DNA from: Bradyrhizobium sp. WBAH42
GTDB lineage: Bacteria; Pseudomonadota; Alphaproteobacteria; Rhizobiales; Xanthobacteraceae
Assembly (NCBI RefSeq): GCF_024585265.1
Contig: NZ_CP036533.1
Span: 6,767,001 to 6,831,000 of the forward strand
Reading direction: 5' to 3'
DNA: 64,000 nt
Part shown: positions 19,788 through 30,085 of the stretch, one piece after another
Layout: each line of letters begins with the position of its first letter
Position numbering within the stretch: the stretch's first letter is position 1
Made by a program: the position numbers and the translations under genes
The notes under the pieces: generated by a model
Told to the model about the DNA's origin: nothing
Seen by the model: the letters and a program-made list of their open reading frames with translations, nothing else
Database searches by the model: none

Positions 19788-20060
19788 ATGCACGCAAGAC
19801 CATTGCTCTTTGTCGTGATCGCGCTTGCTGTCTCGCAGCCGGCGCTCGCCGCGGGCAAGCGGCCGCATCACATGACTGGGCCCGCCACCGATCCGGCCGC
19901 TCCCTACAAGGCCGATCGGCTCTCCTCCTCGCGCGGCGAGTCGATCCTCGACACGCCTGGCCAGACCACCGTGCTGACGCGGCAGGTTCTCGACGACAAG
20001 AGGGCGACCAGCCTGCGGGACGCCATGCGCTCGACCGCAGGTGTGACGATCGGACGCTAG
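19788..20060 (+). pseudogene. Truncated TonB-dependent receptor remnant (signal peptide and start of plug domain)
   Basis: 90 aa. Signal peptide at residues 1-22 (A-L-A-A). From residue 48 the text S-R-G-E-S-I-L-D-T-P-G-Q-T-T-V-L-T-R-Q followed by L-R-D-A-M-R-S-T-A-G-V-T is the start of a siderophore-receptor plug domain. The reading frame then ends at a TAG where several hundred residues of plug and barrel should follow; no receptor sequence is seen in the next 230 bases. Either the gene was truncated by deletion, or a short plug-only protein is maintained. I favour a remnant. Confidence 0.65.
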
Positions 20061-20335
20061 GCCGCTTGCACCGCTCTCGGTCGCCCGCACCGAGCACTCG
20101 CTGACACCCATGGCGAGCAGGGCGTAGCTGCGGCGATTTCGGACGACGTGCCTGAGACGCACGCCCCTTGCCGCCGGCTATCCTTAACGGGACCTCACCA
20201 ATGCACGCGACCGGAAGATCCTGAGGCAGCGCGCAACCAGTGCTGGCCGAGCCCGGCTAGCGTCGATCTAACGGGCCCTTTACCCGTGCCGTGCAAGATT
20301 GCCCCGTTTTTCAGGGATCTGGGGCTCGTATTTCA

Positions 20336-22345
20336 ATGCCTGTTGCCGAATTGAAATCTCGTCTTGCTGCCGCGATGCGATTGTTTCGCGTTCCCGCCGA
20401 CAATCCGGATCTCACACGCGCGCAGTTCGATGCCTTCTCCAAGCAGATCCCACTGCTCTACTTCATTCTCATCAGCAACACGATTGCGGTCGCCTACACC
20501 TATGTGAACGTGGCGCCGGACTGGCTGACGACGATCGTGCCGGCCGTGCTGACGGTGCTCGCAGGCTCACGGACCTTCTGGTGGCTACGCCAGCGCCGGC
20601 TCGTTCGCAGCGATGCCGACATCCTGCGCAATCTGCGCGCCACCAATTGGCTGACCCTGCCGATCGGTGCCGGCTTCACCGCCTGGTCGTTCGCGCTGTA
20701 CCCCTACGGCGATCCCTTCGCCAAGAGCCAGGTCGCCTTCTACATGGCGGTCACCGTGATCGGCTGCATCTTCTCGCTGATGCATCTGCGCTCGGCGGCG
20801 CTGATCGTGACGCTGATCGTCGACGTTCCCTATGTGTTGTTTTTCTTCGCCACGGGCGAGCCGACGCTGAAGGCGATCGCGGTCAACAACCTCCTGGTTT
20901 CCGGCGCGATGGTGACGGTGTTGTTCATCTACTATCGCGACTTCGCCGATCTCGTCGCCAGCCGCAAGTCGCTGCTCGCGCAACAGGCGGCGACGCAGGC
21001 GCTCTCTGACGAGAACTTCCGCCTTGCCAATCTCGATTCACTCACCGAGCTACCGAACCGCCGCCGCTTCTTCGCCGAGCTGTCGAGCGCCTTCACCGAT
21101 GCCGAACGCAGGAAAGTCCGGGTCGCAGTCGGCATCATCGATCTCGACGGCTTCAAGCCGATCAACGACAATTACGGCCACTCAGTCGGCGACCGCGTCC
21201 TGATCGAGGCCGGCCGGCGCATCCGCGAGGTCTGCGAGGGTTTTGGTCCGCACCGGGTCGAATTCGCCCGACTCGGCGGTGACGAGTTCGGCCTCGTCGT
21301 GTGCGGCGACCCCAATGATGCGGATCTGCTACGGCTGGGCCAGCGCATCGGCGACCAGGTCAAGCTTCCCTATCAGCTCGATACCGCTCATACGGGGCTG
21401 TCCTGCTCGATCGGCTTTGCGTTGTTTCCGCAATCGGCCACGACCGCGGAAGCACTGTATGAATGCGCCGATTATTCGCTCTACCATGCCAAGCGCCATC
21501 TGCGCGGCCGCACCGTGATCTTCTCGAGCGAGCTCGAGGCCGAGATCCGCAGTCGCGGGGTCATCGAGAACCTGCTGCGCACCACTGATTTCGCCACCGA
21601 GATGGACCTGGTGTTCCAGCCGATCGTCGATGCCATGAGCGAGCACACCGCCGGCTTCGAGGTGCTGGCGCGCTGGCGCAGCGCCCGCCTCGGCCTGGTC
21701 TCTCCGGCCGATTTCATTCCGGCTGCCGAGCGCATCGGTCTGATCCGGCCGCTGACGCAAGCGCTGCTGGTGCGCGCACTCGCCGTCGCCAGGACGTGGC
21801 CCGATCACATCCGCCTCTCGTTCAACCTCTCTGCACACGACGTCTGCGCGGCGGAAGGCATCTTGCCGCTGATCGCCATCATCGAGAAGAGCGGGCTGCC
21901 GCCACAGCGGATCGATTTCGAGATCACCGAAACCGCCGTCACCTTCGACTTCGTCCGCGCGCAGCAATCGATCGCAACGCTGAAGGCAATGGGCTGCGGC
22001 ATTTCGCTGGACGATTTCGGCACCGGCTATTCGTCGTTGAGCCACGTGCACCGGCTGCCGCTCGACAAGATCAAGGTCGACCGCAGCTTCGTTTCCGACA
22101 TCAACGAGAATCCCGTCAGCCACAAGATCATCAAATCGCTCACCGGCCTCTGCGACGACATGGAGATCGCCTGCGTCGTCGAGGGCGTCGAGACCCGTGC
22201 TCAGCTCGACACCCTGCGCCGCCTGGGGTGCGACTTCATCCAGGGTTATTATTTCGCCAAGCCCATGCCGGCCGATGCGATTGGCGACCATCTGGCGAAG
22301 GAGAGCCGGCGCCTCGACGGCACCGAGGCCAAGGTCGTGGCCTAA
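20336..22345 (+). CDS. Membrane-bound GGDEF-EAL protein (cyclic di-GMP turnover)
   Basis: 669 aa from the ATG at 20336, or 684 from the GTG at 20291. The N-terminal third has about five to six membrane helices (residues 30-200). The GGDEF motif is intact at 314-318 and lacks the R-x-x-D inhibitory site just before it. The EAL domain begins at Glu442 with E-V-L in place of E-A-L, and the other metal and catalytic signatures F-E-I-T-E-T, D-D-F-G-T-G-Y-S-S and K-V-D-R-S-F are all present, so phosphodiesterase activity is plausible. This bifunctional layout can make and break cyclic di-GMP. The gene is monocistronic; the signal sensed by the membrane part is unknown. Confidence 0.94.
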   Translation: MPVAELKSRLAAAMRLFRVPADNPDLTRAQFDAFSKQIPLLYFILISNTIAVAYTYVNVAPDWLTTIVPAVLTVLAGSRTFWWLRQRRLVRSDADILRNLRATNWLTLPIGAGFTAWSFALYPYGDPFAKSQVAFYMAVTVIGCIFSLMHLRSAALIVTLIVDVPYVLFFFATGEPTLKAIAVNNLLVSGAMVTVLFIYYRDFADLVASRKSLLAQQAATQALSDENFRLANLDSLTELPNRRRFFAELSSAFTDAERRKVRVAVGIIDLDGFKPINDNYGHSVGDRVLIEAGRRIREVCEGFGPHRVEFARLGGDEFGLVVCGDPNDADLLRLGQRIGDQVKLPYQLDTAHTGLSCSIGFALFPQSATTAEALYECADYSLYHAKRHLRGRTVIFSSELEAEIRSRGVIENLLRTTDFATEMDLVFQPIVDAMSEHTAGFEVLARWRSARLGLVSPADFIPAAERIGLIRPLTQALLVRALAVARTWPDHIRLSFNLSAHDVCAAEGILPLIAIIEKSGLPPQRIDFEITETAVTFDFVRAQQSIATLKAMGCGISLDDFGTGYSSLSHVHRLPLDKIKVDRSFVSDINENPVSHKIIKSLTGLCDDMEIACVVEGVETRAQLDTLRRLGCDFIQGYYFAKPMPADAIGDHLAKESRRLDGTEAKVVA

Positions 22346-22354
22346 GCCCCTCGT

Positions 22355-24025
22355 CTACCTCGCCAGGCTCGGCAGATCGAGCCCCTTGTCGCGGGCGCAG
22401 TCGATCGCGATGTCGTAGCCGGCATCGGCATGACGCATGACGCCGCTGGCGGGATCGTTCCACAGCACGCGCTCGATCCGCTTCGCCGCCTCGGGCGTGC
22501 CGTCGGCGACGATCACCATGCCGGCATGCTGCGAATAGCCGATGCCGACGCCGCCGCCATGATGCAGCGAGACCCAGGTCGCCCCGCTGGCGCAATTGAG
22601 CAGCGCATTGAGCAGCGGCCAATCGGACACCGCATCCGATCCGTCCTTCATCGCCTCGGTCTCGCGGTTGGGGCTCGCCACCGAGCCGCTGTCGAGATGA
22701 TCGCGACCGATCACGATCGGCGCCTTCAATTCGCCGCGCGCCACCATCTCGTTGAAGGCAAGGCCGAGACGATGGCGATCGCCGAGGCCGACCCAGCAGA
22801 TCCGCGCCGGCAGGCCCTGAAACTTGATGCGCGCCTTGGCCATGTCGAGCCAATTGTGCAGATGCTTGTCGTCGGGCATCAGCTCCTTGACCTTGGCGTC
22901 CGTCTTGAAAATGTCGTCGGGATCGCCCGACAGCGCGGCCCAGCGGAAGGGCCCGATACCGCGGCAGAACAGGGGACGGATATAGGCGGGCACGAAGCCG
23001 GGGAAATCGAACGCGTTCTTCAGGCCCATGTCCTGCGCCATCTGGCGGATATTGTTACCGTAGTCGAGCGTCGGAATGCCCTGGGCATGGAAGTCCAGCA
23101 TGGCCTGGACATGCTCGACCATCGACGTCTTGGAGGCGCGCTCCACCGTCTTCGGATCGGACGCACGCTTGGCTTCCCACTCAGCGAGCGTCCAGCCCTT
23201 CGGCAAGTAGCCGTTGATCGGATCATGGGCGCTGGTCTGGTCGGTGACGATATCAGGCTTGACGCCGCGGCGGACCAGTTCGGGGAAAATCTCGGCGGCA
23301 TTGCCGAGCAGGCCGACCGAGACCGCCTTCTTCGTCTTCGCGGCGTCCGCCATGATCGCGAGCGCTTCGTCGAGCGTTGCGGCCTGCCGGTCGAGATAGC
23401 CGGTCCGTAGGCGCATCTCGATGCGGCTCGGCTGGCATTCGACTGCAAGCATCGAAGCGCCGGCCATGGTCGCGGCCAGCGGCTGCGCACCGCCCATGCC
23501 TCCCAAGCCGGCCGTGAGAATCCATTTGCCGGCGAGGCTGCCGCCATAATGGCGACGGCCGACCTCGACGAAGGTTTCATAGGTGCCCTGCACGATGCCC
23601 TGGCTGCCGATATAGATCCAGGAGCCCGCCGTCATCTGGCCGTACATCATAAGACCCTGGCGATCGAGCTCGTTGAAATGATCGAGCGTGGCCCAATGCG
23701 GCACGATGTTGGAGTTCGCGATCAGTACGCGCGGCGCGTCGGCATGGGTCCGGAAGACACCGACCGGCTTGCCGGACTGCACCAGCAACGTCTGGTCGGC
23801 TTCCAGCTTGCGCAAGGCCGCAACGATCCGGTCAAAACTTTCCCAGTCGCGTGCCGCGCGGCCGATGCCACCATAGACGACGAGCTCGCTCGGGCGCTCC
23901 GCAACGTCTGGGTCGAGATTGTTCATCAGCATGCGCAACGGCGCTTCCGTGAGCCAGCTCTTGGCGCTGATGTCGCTGCCGCGGGGAGCGCGGATGGTGC
24001 GGTCATTGTCCAGTCGGCGGTTCAT
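22355..24025 (-). CDS. hutU: Urocanate hydratase
   Basis: 556 aa cytoplasmic NAD-requiring enzyme that converts urocanate to imidazolone propionate, step two of histidine degradation. The length is typical. Recognisable blocks include [34 protein letters not shown] and [11 protein letters not shown] near the end. The ATG at 24025 is chosen; residues before it do not belong to the family. The gene follows hutH by only 10 bases and ends the hutI-hutH-hutU operon. Confidence 0.97.
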   Translation of the reverse strand: MNRRLDNDRTIRAPRGSDISAKSWLTEAPLRMLMNNLDPDVAERPSELVVYGGIGRAARDWESFDRIVAALRKLEADQTLLVQSGKPVGVFRTHADAPRVLIANSNIVPHWATLDHFNELDRQGLMMYGQMTAGSWIYIGSQGIVQGTYETFVEVGRRHYGGSLAGKWILTAGLGGMGGAQPLAATMAGASMLAVECQPSRIEMRLRTGYLDRQAATLDEALAIMADAAKTKKAVSVGLLGNAAEIFPELVRRGVKPDIVTDQTSAHDPINGYLPKGWTLAEWEAKRASDPKTVERASKTSMVEHVQAMLDFHAQGIPTLDYGNNIRQMAQDMGLKNAFDFPGFVPAYIRPLFCRGIGPFRWAALSGDPDDIFKTDAKVKELMPDDKHLHNWLDMAKARIKFQGLPARICWVGLGDRHRLGLAFNEMVARGELKAPIVIGRDHLDSGSVASPNRETEAMKDGSDAVSDWPLLNALLNCASGATWVSLHHGGGVGIGYSQHAGMVIVADGTPEAAKRIERVLWNDPASGVMRHADAGYDIAIDCARDKGLDLPSLAR

Positions 24026-24035
24026 GTGGACCTCT

Positions 24036-25595
24036 TCAGACGAGTCTCGGAAACGGATCGAAACGAAGCTGGGCGACCGCGGCAGCCGGAAGCGCATCGG
24101 CTTCGATCAATGCAGCGGCCTTGGCGAGATCGCCGGCCATGTAGCGATCGGCAGCGAGCGCAGGCACCTGCTCACGCAACGCGGCAATGACGGTGACCAG
24201 CGGCGCGCTGGTCGCATGTGGCGCACGCAGCGTGATGCCTTGGGCGGCGACCAGAAGCTCGATGCCGAGAATGGCGGCGAGATTGTCGGCCATGTCGGAC
24301 AGGCGCCGCGCGGCATGCGCGGCCATCGAGACATGGTCCTCCTGGTTGGCGCTGGTCGGCGTCGAATCGATCGAGCAGGCGAGCGCACGCTGCTTGTTCT
24401 CGGCATAGAGCGCGGCCGCCGTCACCTCGGCGATCATGAAGCCGGAATTGAGGCCGGGATCGGGGGTGAGGAACGGCGGCAGGCCGAAATTGAGCGCGGG
24501 ATCGACCAGCGTCGCGATGCGCCGCTCGCTGATCGCGCCGATCTCCGACAGCGCCAGCGCGATCGCGTCGGCGGCGAAGGCCACTGGCTCGGCGTGGAAA
24601 TTGCCGCCGGAGACGATCTCGCCGGTTTCGACCAGCACCAGCGGGTTGTCGGTGACGGCATTGGCCTCGACGATCAGCGTGCGCGCGGCCTGCGTGATCA
24701 GATCGAGGGCGGCGCCTGCGACCTGCGGTTGGCAGCGCAGACAATAGGGATCCTGCACACGCTCGTCGCCTTCGAGGTGCGAGAGGCGGATGTCGCTGCC
24801 GTCGAGCAGCGCGGTCAGCGTCGCGGCCGCCGCGATCTGGCCGGCATGGCCGCGCAGCGCCTGGACTTCGGGGCGGAACGGTGCCGTCGAGGCCATCGCC
24901 GCATCCACCGACAGTGCGCCGGTCACGAGTGCGGCGCGGGCGAGGCGATATGCGCGCAGCACGCCTGATACGGCGTAGGCGGTCGAGAATTGCGTGCCGT
25001 TGATCAGCGCGAGGCCTTCCTTCGGCCCGAGGGTCAGCGGCGTGAGGCCGGCGACCTCGAGTGCGTCGGCGCCGGATACGGTCTTCCCGTCAACGATCGC
25101 CTGCCCCTCGCCGACCATCACGGCCGTCATGTGCGCGAGCGGTGCCAGATCGCCGGAGGCGCCGACCGAGCCCTGCTGCGGCACCAGCGGACAGACGCCA
25201 CGGGCCAGCATGTCCTGCAACTGCTCGATCACCGCGCGGCGCACGCCGGAGGCGCCACGCCCGAGCGAGACGATCTTCAACGCCATCATCAACCGCACGA
25301 TCGGCTCCGGCGTTGCCGGGCCGACGCCGCAGCAATGCGAGACGATGAGGTTGCGCTGGAGCAGCGCGGTCTGGTCCGGCGGAATGCGCTTGGAGGCCAG
25401 CTTTCCAAAACCGGTGTTGATGCCGTAGACGGGGACGTCCGCCTGCGCAGCTCGCGTAACGATTTGCGCAGCCGCCTCGACACGCGGCCAGAACGAAGGA
25501 TCGAGCACGACGGGGGCGCCTTCGAGCACGCGCGCGAGATCGTCGAGGCTCACTGTTCCCGGCTTGACGACGATCGCTGTTTCCTGCTCCGTCAC
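24036..25595 (-). CDS. hutH: Histidine ammonia-lyase
   Basis: 519 aa. It removes ammonia from histidine to give urocanate. The MIO cofactor forms from Ala146-Ser147-Gly148 within G-S-V-G-A-S-G-D-L. Tyr57 of Y-G-I-N-T-G-F-G is the usual active-site tyrosine. The GTG at 25595 is chosen: GGAGGGGG stands directly before it and its last two bases overlap the hutI stop (GTGA), a sign of coupled translation. A longer frame from 25691 exists but would run inside hutI. Sequence and length agree with the family. Confidence 0.96.
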   Translation of the reverse strand: MTEQETAIVVKPGTVSLDDLARVLEGAPVVLDPSFWPRVEAAAQIVTRAAQADVPVYGINTGFGKLASKRIPPDQTALLQRNLIVSHCCGVGPATPEPIVRLMMALKIVSLGRGASGVRRAVIEQLQDMLARGVCPLVPQQGSVGASGDLAPLAHMTAVMVGEGQAIVDGKTVSGADALEVAGLTPLTLGPKEGLALINGTQFSTAYAVSGVLRAYRLARAALVTGALSVDAAMASTAPFRPEVQALRGHAGQIAAAATLTALLDGSDIRLSHLEGDERVQDPYCLRCQPQVAGAALDLITQAARTLIVEANAVTDNPLVLVETGEIVSGGNFHAEPVAFAADAIALALSEIGAISERRIATLVDPALNFGLPPFLTPDPGLNSGFMIAEVTAAALYAENKQRALACSIDSTPTSANQEDHVSMAAHAARRLSDMADNLAAILGIELLVAAQGITLRAPHATSAPLVTVIAALREQVPALAADRYMAGDLAKAAALIEADALPAAAVAQLRFDPFPRLV

Positions 25596-26818
25596 TGCCC
25601 CCTCCATACCCGCTTGTGCAGCGGATTGAAGCCGATGCGGTACACCAGCTCGGCGGGCCGCTCGATCTCCCAGATCGCAAGGTCGCACCATTTGCCGGCT
25701 TCCAGCGTGCCGGTCTCATTCAGGAGACCGACTGCCCGCGCGCCTTCACGGGTGACGCCGGCAAGGCACTCGGCCACGTTCATCCGGAACAGGGTCGCAC
25801 CCATGTTCATCGCGAGCAGCAGCGAGGTCAGCGGCGAACTGCCGGGATTGCAGTCGGTCGCCAGCGCCATGGGAACGCCGTGCTTGCGGAACGTCTCGAC
25901 CGGGGGCTTCTGCGTCTCGCGAATGAAGTAGAACGCGCCGGGCAGCAGCACCGCCATCGTGCCGGCGCTCGCCATTGCGACGGCACCGGCCTCATCGGTG
26001 TGCTCGAGATGATCGGCCGAGAGCGCCGAGAATCTCGCGGCAAGCGCAGCGCCGCCGAGATTCGAGAGCTGGTCGGCATGGAGCTTAACCGGCAGTCCAA
26101 GTCCCCTCGCCGTTTCGAACACTCGCGCGGTCTGCTCGGCGGAGAATGCGATGCCCTCCATGAAGGCGTCGACGGCGTCGGCGAGGCCCGCTTTTGCGAC
26201 CGCCGGCAGCATCTCCTTGCAGACGCGGTCGATGTAACCATCCTTGTCGCCAGCGGCCTCGACCGGCAGCGCATGCGCGCCCAGGAACGACGTGCGGATC
26301 GTCACCGGCCGCGCGCGGCCGAGGCTGCGCGCCGCCGCAAGCTGTCGCATTTCGGTTTCGGTATCGAGGCCGTAGCCGGACTTGATCTCGACCGTGGTCG
26401 CGCCCTCATCGATCAGCGCGGCGAGCCGCGGCAGCGCGCCTGCCACGAGCTCGGCTTCACTGGCCTTGCGCGTCGCCGCCACGGTCGAGACGATGCCGCC
26501 GCCGGCGCGCGCGATCTCCTCGTAGCTCGCCCCCTTCAGGCGCAGCTCGAATTCATGCGCGCGGTCGCCGCCATAGACCAGATGGGTATGGCAGTCGACG
26601 AGACCGGGCGTGATCCAGCGCCCCTCGCAATCGATCCGCTCGATCGCGTCCGCATCGACGGGAAAGTCCGCTGTCGCGCCCGCATAGGCGATGTGGCCGC
26701 CGCGTGCGGCGATGACACCATGCTCGATCTCGCCGAGATCGGGACGATCGGCCCGCATCGTCGCGAGGCGGGCATTGTGCCAGATCCGGTCGAAGCGCGC
26801 TGCCATGCGGGTATCCAT
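25592..26818 (-). CDS. hutI: Imidazolonepropionase
   Basis: 408 aa metal-dependent amidohydrolase that opens imidazolone propionate to formiminoglutamate. Metal ligands are seen in [10 protein letters not shown] near residue 80, with further His and Asp motifs later (K-L-H-A-D-Q and A-T-D-C-N-P-G). The start at 26818 is chosen because it lies next to the promoter/operator region; ATG codons at 26818 and 26806 are both possible. It is the first gene of the minus-strand hut operon and shares a control region with hutF. The open frame upstream of it on this strand is only a shadow of hutF. Confidence 0.96.
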   Translation of the reverse strand: MDTRMAARFDRIWHNARLATMRADRPDLGEIEHGVIAARGGHIAYAGATADFPVDADAIERIDCEGRWITPGLVDCHTHLVYGGDRAHEFELRLKGASYEEIARAGGGIVSTVAATRKASEAELVAGALPRLAALIDEGATTVEIKSGYGLDTETEMRQLAAARSLGRARPVTIRTSFLGAHALPVEAAGDKDGYIDRVCKEMLPAVAKAGLADAVDAFMEGIAFSAEQTARVFETARGLGLPVKLHADQLSNLGGAALAARFSALSADHLEHTDEAGAVAMASAGTMAVLLPGAFYFIRETQKPPVETFRKHGVPMALATDCNPGSSPLTSLLLAMNMGATLFRMNVAECLAGVTREGARAVGLLNETGTLEAGKWCDLAIWEIERPAELVYRIGFNPLHKRVWRGQ

Positions 26819-26838
26819 TAGCCCTGGGGATGCTTGAC

Positions 26839-26858
26839 TTATATGTCTAGACATATAA
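26839..26858. promoter_or_regulatory. 20-bp perfect palindrome, probable HutC operator in the hutI-hutF control region
   Basis: TTATATGTCTAGACATATAA is an exact inverted repeat placed in the 75-bp gap between divergent hutI and hutF. HutC-type GntR repressors are known to bind short AT-rich palindromes in such gaps, and hutC lies in the hutF operon. TTGACT at 26834-26839 and TATAAT at 26854-26859 overlap the palindrome; their 14-base spacing is short for a standard promoter, so the exact promoter boxes are uncertain. The palindrome is seen directly; binding by HutC is inferred. Confidence 0.78.
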
Positions 26859-26893
26859 TCGTAAGGCGGTTCTGTCCAGCCGGCGTGTAAATC

Positions 26894-28252
26894 ATGACCC
26901 GACTGCATTTCGCTTCCGCGCTCCTGCCTTCGGGCTGGGCCAATGACGTGCAGGTGGTCGTCACCGCCGGCGCGATCGCGGCGGTGACACCGGGCGTGGC
27001 GCCGGCCGCCGGCGACGAGCGCCACGCCATCGCGCTTCCGGGACTTGCAAGCCTGCACAGTCACGCGTTCCAGCGCGGCATGGCCGGCCTCGCGGAGCTG
27101 CGCTGCGATTCCACCGACACGTTCTGGACCTGGCGCGAGACGATGTATCGCTTCGCGCTGGCCATGACGCCCGACGACGTCGCGGCCGTTGCGACGCTGC
27201 TCTATGTCGAAATGCTCGAGCAGGGTTTTACCCGCGTCGGCGAATTCCACTATCTGCACCACGACCGCGACGGCTCGCCCTACGCCGACCCTGCCGAGAT
27301 GGCCGCGCGCATTGCGCAGGCCGCCGAAGCCTCCGGCATTGCGCTGACACTGCTGCCGAGTTTCTATGCGCATGGCTCGTTTGGAGGCGCAGCGCCGCAT
27401 GCGGGGCAACGCCGCTTCATCTGCTCGGTCGATCAGTTCGCCGCATTGATGACGGCCTCGCGCAAGGTGATCAGCGCACTGCCGGGCGCCAATATCGGCA
27501 TCGCCCCGCACAGTTTGCGCGCTGTGGCGCCGGACGAGCTTGCGGCGATCATTCCGCTCGCGAACGGCGGACCGGTGCACATTCATGCCGCCGAGCAGGT
27601 GAAGGAGGTCGAGGATTGCCTCGCCTGGTCGGGCCGGCGTCCGGTGCAATGGCTGCTGGAGCACGCCCCGCTCGATCGGCGCTGGTGTCTCATTCACGCG
27701 ACCCACATGACGAGTGAGGAAGTGACGGCGTTGGCCAGGACCGGTGCGGTGGCGGGCCTCTGTCCTGTTACGGAAGCGAGCCTCGGCGACGGCGTTTTTT
27801 CGGCGCGGGAGTTTGTCGACGCCGGCGGCCTTTTCGGCGTCGGTACCGATTCCAACGTGTTGATTGGCGCAGCCGACGAATTGCGCCAGCTCGAATACGG
27901 CCAGCGGCTCAAGCACCGCCAGCGAAACGTGCTCTCCGGCGGCGCAGGTCATTCCACAGGACGCTCGCTGTTCGACAGAGCGCTCGCCGGCGGCGCGCGG
28001 GCGCTGGCGCAGCCGACGGTCGGCCTCACACCCGGTGCACGCGCCGACATCGTAACGCTCGACGCAGCGCATCCTTCGCTGGCGGGACGCGCGCACGATG
28101 CCGTCATTGACGGCTGGATCTTCGCCGCCGGCGGCGCCGCCATCGATTGCGTCTGGGCCGGCGGCCGCAAGGTGGTCGAGGGCGGTCAGCATGGATTGCG
28201 CCAAGCCGCACGCGAACGCTTCAACGCATCGATGCGGAGGCTCGTCGCATGA
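26894..28252 (+). CDS. hutF: Formimidoylglutamate deiminase
   Basis: 452 aa amidohydrolase-superfamily enzyme that releases ammonia from N-formimino-glutamate, giving N-formyl-glutamate (the five-step histidine route of pseudomonads and rhizobia). The metal motif H-S-H-A-F-Q-R-G-M is near residue 56, a second His cluster I-H-A-A-E-Q-V-K-E is in the middle, and G-T-D-S-N-V is close to the C-terminal metal Asp. The length matches HutF rather than other members. It starts 35 bases after the palindrome and overlaps hutC by four bases (ATGA). N-formyl-glutamate would then need HutG, which is not in the window. Confidence 0.95.
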   Translation: MTRLHFASALLPSGWANDVQVVVTAGAIAAVTPGVAPAAGDERHAIALPGLASLHSHAFQRGMAGLAELRCDSTDTFWTWRETMYRFALAMTPDDVAAVATLLYVEMLEQGFTRVGEFHYLHHDRDGSPYADPAEMAARIAQAAEASGIALTLLPSFYAHGSFGGAAPHAGQRRFICSVDQFAALMTASRKVISALPGANIGIAPHSLRAVAPDELAAIIPLANGGPVHIHAAEQVKEVEDCLAWSGRRPVQWLLEHAPLDRRWCLIHATHMTSEEVTALARTGAVAGLCPVTEASLGDGVFSAREFVDAGGLFGVGTDSNVLIGAADELRQLEYGQRLKHRQRNVLSGGAGHSTGRSLFDRALAGGARALAQPTVGLTPGARADIVTLDAAHPSLAGRAHDAVIDGWIFAAGGAAIDCVWAGGRKVVEGGQHGLRQAARERFNASMRRLVA

Positions 28253-28974
28253 GCCTCGTCAGCGATGCCGACAAGCCGACGCTCTACAAGCGCATCCGCG
28301 CCGACATCGAGAAGCGCATCCTGACCGGCGAATGGCCGCCCGGCCATCGCATTCCATTCGAGCACGAGCTGGTCGCGCGCTACGGCTGCTCGCGCATGAC
28401 CGTGAACAAGGCGTTGTCGGAGCTCGCGCAAGCCGATCTGATCGAGCGGCGGCGGCGCGCCGGCTCGTTCGTGCGCCGGCCGCAGCATCAGTCGGCGGTG
28501 CTCAAGATCGCCGACATTCGCGCCGAGATCTCCGCGCTTGGACGCAGCTACGGCTACGAGCTGATCGGCCGCAAGCTGCGCGCGGCGACGGCCGCCGACC
28601 GCGATCGCCTCGGCGTGAAGAAGGCCGGCAAGGTGGTCGCGATCACCTGCCGACATAGCGCCGATAATGTGCCTTTCGCGGTCGAGGACAGGCTGATCGA
28701 CCTCTCGTCCGTGCCCGACGCCGCGGCCGCCGATTTCTCGCGCGAACCGCCAGGCTCCTGGCTGCTTCACCATGTCCCATGGACCGAGGCCGAGCATACG
28801 ATCAGTGCCATCGTTGCGGACGACCGCACGGCGGAAGCGCTCGACATTGCCGTCGGCGCCCCCTGCCTCGTGATCGACCGCTACACCTGGCGCAGCGCAC
28901 GCACCATCACCGCGGTGCGCCTGCTCTATCCCGGTGACTCTCACCGCCTTGTCGCCCGATTCAAGGGAGGCTGA
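28249..28974 (+). CDS. hutC: Histidine-utilisation repressor (GntR/HutC family)
   Basis: 241 aa. The N-terminal winged helix ([13 protein letters not shown], then [13 protein letters not shown]) is the GntR DNA-binding domain. The rest matches the UTRA effector domain that binds urocanate in HutC proteins, ending in [15 protein letters not shown]. The ATG overlaps the hutF stop, so repressor and enzyme are made together. It most likely binds the 20-bp palindrome upstream of hutF and is released by urocanate. The open frame reaching upstream into hutF is not used. Confidence 0.95.
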   Translation: MSLVSDADKPTLYKRIRADIEKRILTGEWPPGHRIPFEHELVARYGCSRMTVNKALSELAQADLIERRRRAGSFVRRPQHQSAVLKIADIRAEISALGRSYGYELIGRKLRAATAADRDRLGVKKAGKVVAITCRHSADNVPFAVEDRLIDLSSVPDAAAADFSREPPGSWLLHHVPWTEAEHTISAIVADDRTAEALDIAVGAPCLVIDRYTWRSARTITAVRLLYPGDSHRLVARFKGG

Positions 28975-29079
28975 GAGGACATGTCGGCACAATTCGTGCA
29001 ACGCATCGGGCAACGGTCCAGGTGGGCCGACAGTGATCAACAGGACGTCAAACCATCGATCGGCAAGAGGACGAAAATC

Positions 29080-30024
29080 ATGCGTAGTTCGAAAGTATTT
29101 GCGACAATCATTGCCTTCGCGGTGGCCACCCCCGCGCTCGCCGACGACGTCAAGGTCGGCGTCGGCATCTCCGGCTGGACCGGATTCGCGCCGCTGACGC
29201 TGGCGAAGGAGGCGGGCATCTTCAAGAAGAACGGCCTCGACGTCACCATCAAGAAGATCCCCCAGAAGGACCGCCATCTCGCCATCGCCTCCGGCGACAT
29301 CCAGTGCGCGGCGACCACGGTCGAGACCTGGATCTCCTGGAACGCCAACGGCGTCGCGACCAAGCAGATCTTCCAGCTCGACAAGAGCTACGGCGCCGAC
29401 GGCATGGCCGTGCGCAACGACGTCGCCGCGATCAAGGACCTCAAGGGCAAGACCGTCGCAGCCTCCGCGCCGGGCACCTCGCCCTATTTCGCGCTGGCCT
29501 GGATGCTGAAGAAGAACGGCCTCACCACCAAGGACGTGACGATCGTCAACCTCGAGCCCGCTGCGGCCGCGCAGGCCTTCGTCTCCGGCCAGAACGATGC
29601 CGCGATGACCTATGAGCCCTATTTGTCGACGGTGCGTGCCGCGCCCGACAAGGGCAAGATCATCGCGACAACGCTGGACTATCCGATGGTGATGGACACG
29701 TTCGGCTGCACGCCGAAGTTCCTCACCGACAATCCCAAGGCCGCCAAGGCCCTCGCCGACAGCTACTTCGAGGCGATCGAGATGATCGCCAAGGACCAGG
29801 CCAAGTCCTACGAGATCATGGGCGCCGACGTGAAGCAGACCGGCGAGCAGTTCGGCAACTCGGCGAAATATCTGCGCTGGCAGGACAAGGCCGCGAACCA
29901 GAAGTTCTTCGCCGGCGACTTCCTGACCTTCAACAAGGAGGCCGCCGAGCTGCTGCTCGAGATCGGCATCATCAAGGCCGCGCCGAAGGTCGAGGACCTC
30001 TACGACGCGAGCTTCATCAAGTAA
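29080..30024 (+). CDS. ABC transporter substrate-binding protein (SsuA/NMT1-like)
   Basis: 314 aa with a signal peptide (residues 1-21, A-L-A-D). The fold is that of nitrate/taurine/pyrimidine binding proteins: V-G-I-S-G-W-T-G-F-A-P-L-T-L-A-K-E-A-G-I-F near the N-terminus, then A-S-A-P-G-T-S-P-Y-F-A in the middle. The ATG at 29080 is preferred over the one at 28981, as only then does the protein begin with a secretion signal and AAGAGG stands in front. It starts 105 bases after hutC and heads a set of permease, ATPase and amidohydrolase genes. The ligand is unknown; position suggests an N-substituted amino acid or histidine-related compound. Confidence 0.9.
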   Translation: MRSSKVFATIIAFAVATPALADDVKVGVGISGWTGFAPLTLAKEAGIFKKNGLDVTIKKIPQKDRHLAIASGDIQCAATTVETWISWNANGVATKQIFQLDKSYGADGMAVRNDVAAIKDLKGKTVAASAPGTSPYFALAWMLKKNGLTTKDVTIVNLEPAAAAQAFVSGQNDAAMTYEPYLSTVRAAPDKGKIIATTLDYPMVMDTFGCTPKFLTDNPKAAKALADSYFEAIEMIAKDQAKSYEIMGADVKQTGEQFGNSAKYLRWQDKAANQKFFAGDFLTFNKEAAELLLEIGIIKAAPKVEDLYDASFIK

Positions 30025-30085
30025 CGTTCTCCAAGATGCCGGTTCCGCCTCGGGCGGAGCCGGCGCACCATTCGGATACAGTTTG

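Noticed and set aside
26819..28204. Upstream extension of the hutI frame to 870 residues
   Set aside because: The extension lies antisense to hutF, crosses the hut operator and has no family similarity. HutI starts at 26818.
28975..29079. Possible TPP riboswitch before the NMT1-like binding-protein gene
   Set aside because: The C-T-G-A-G-A core of the thi-box is absent and the leader is too short for the fold.
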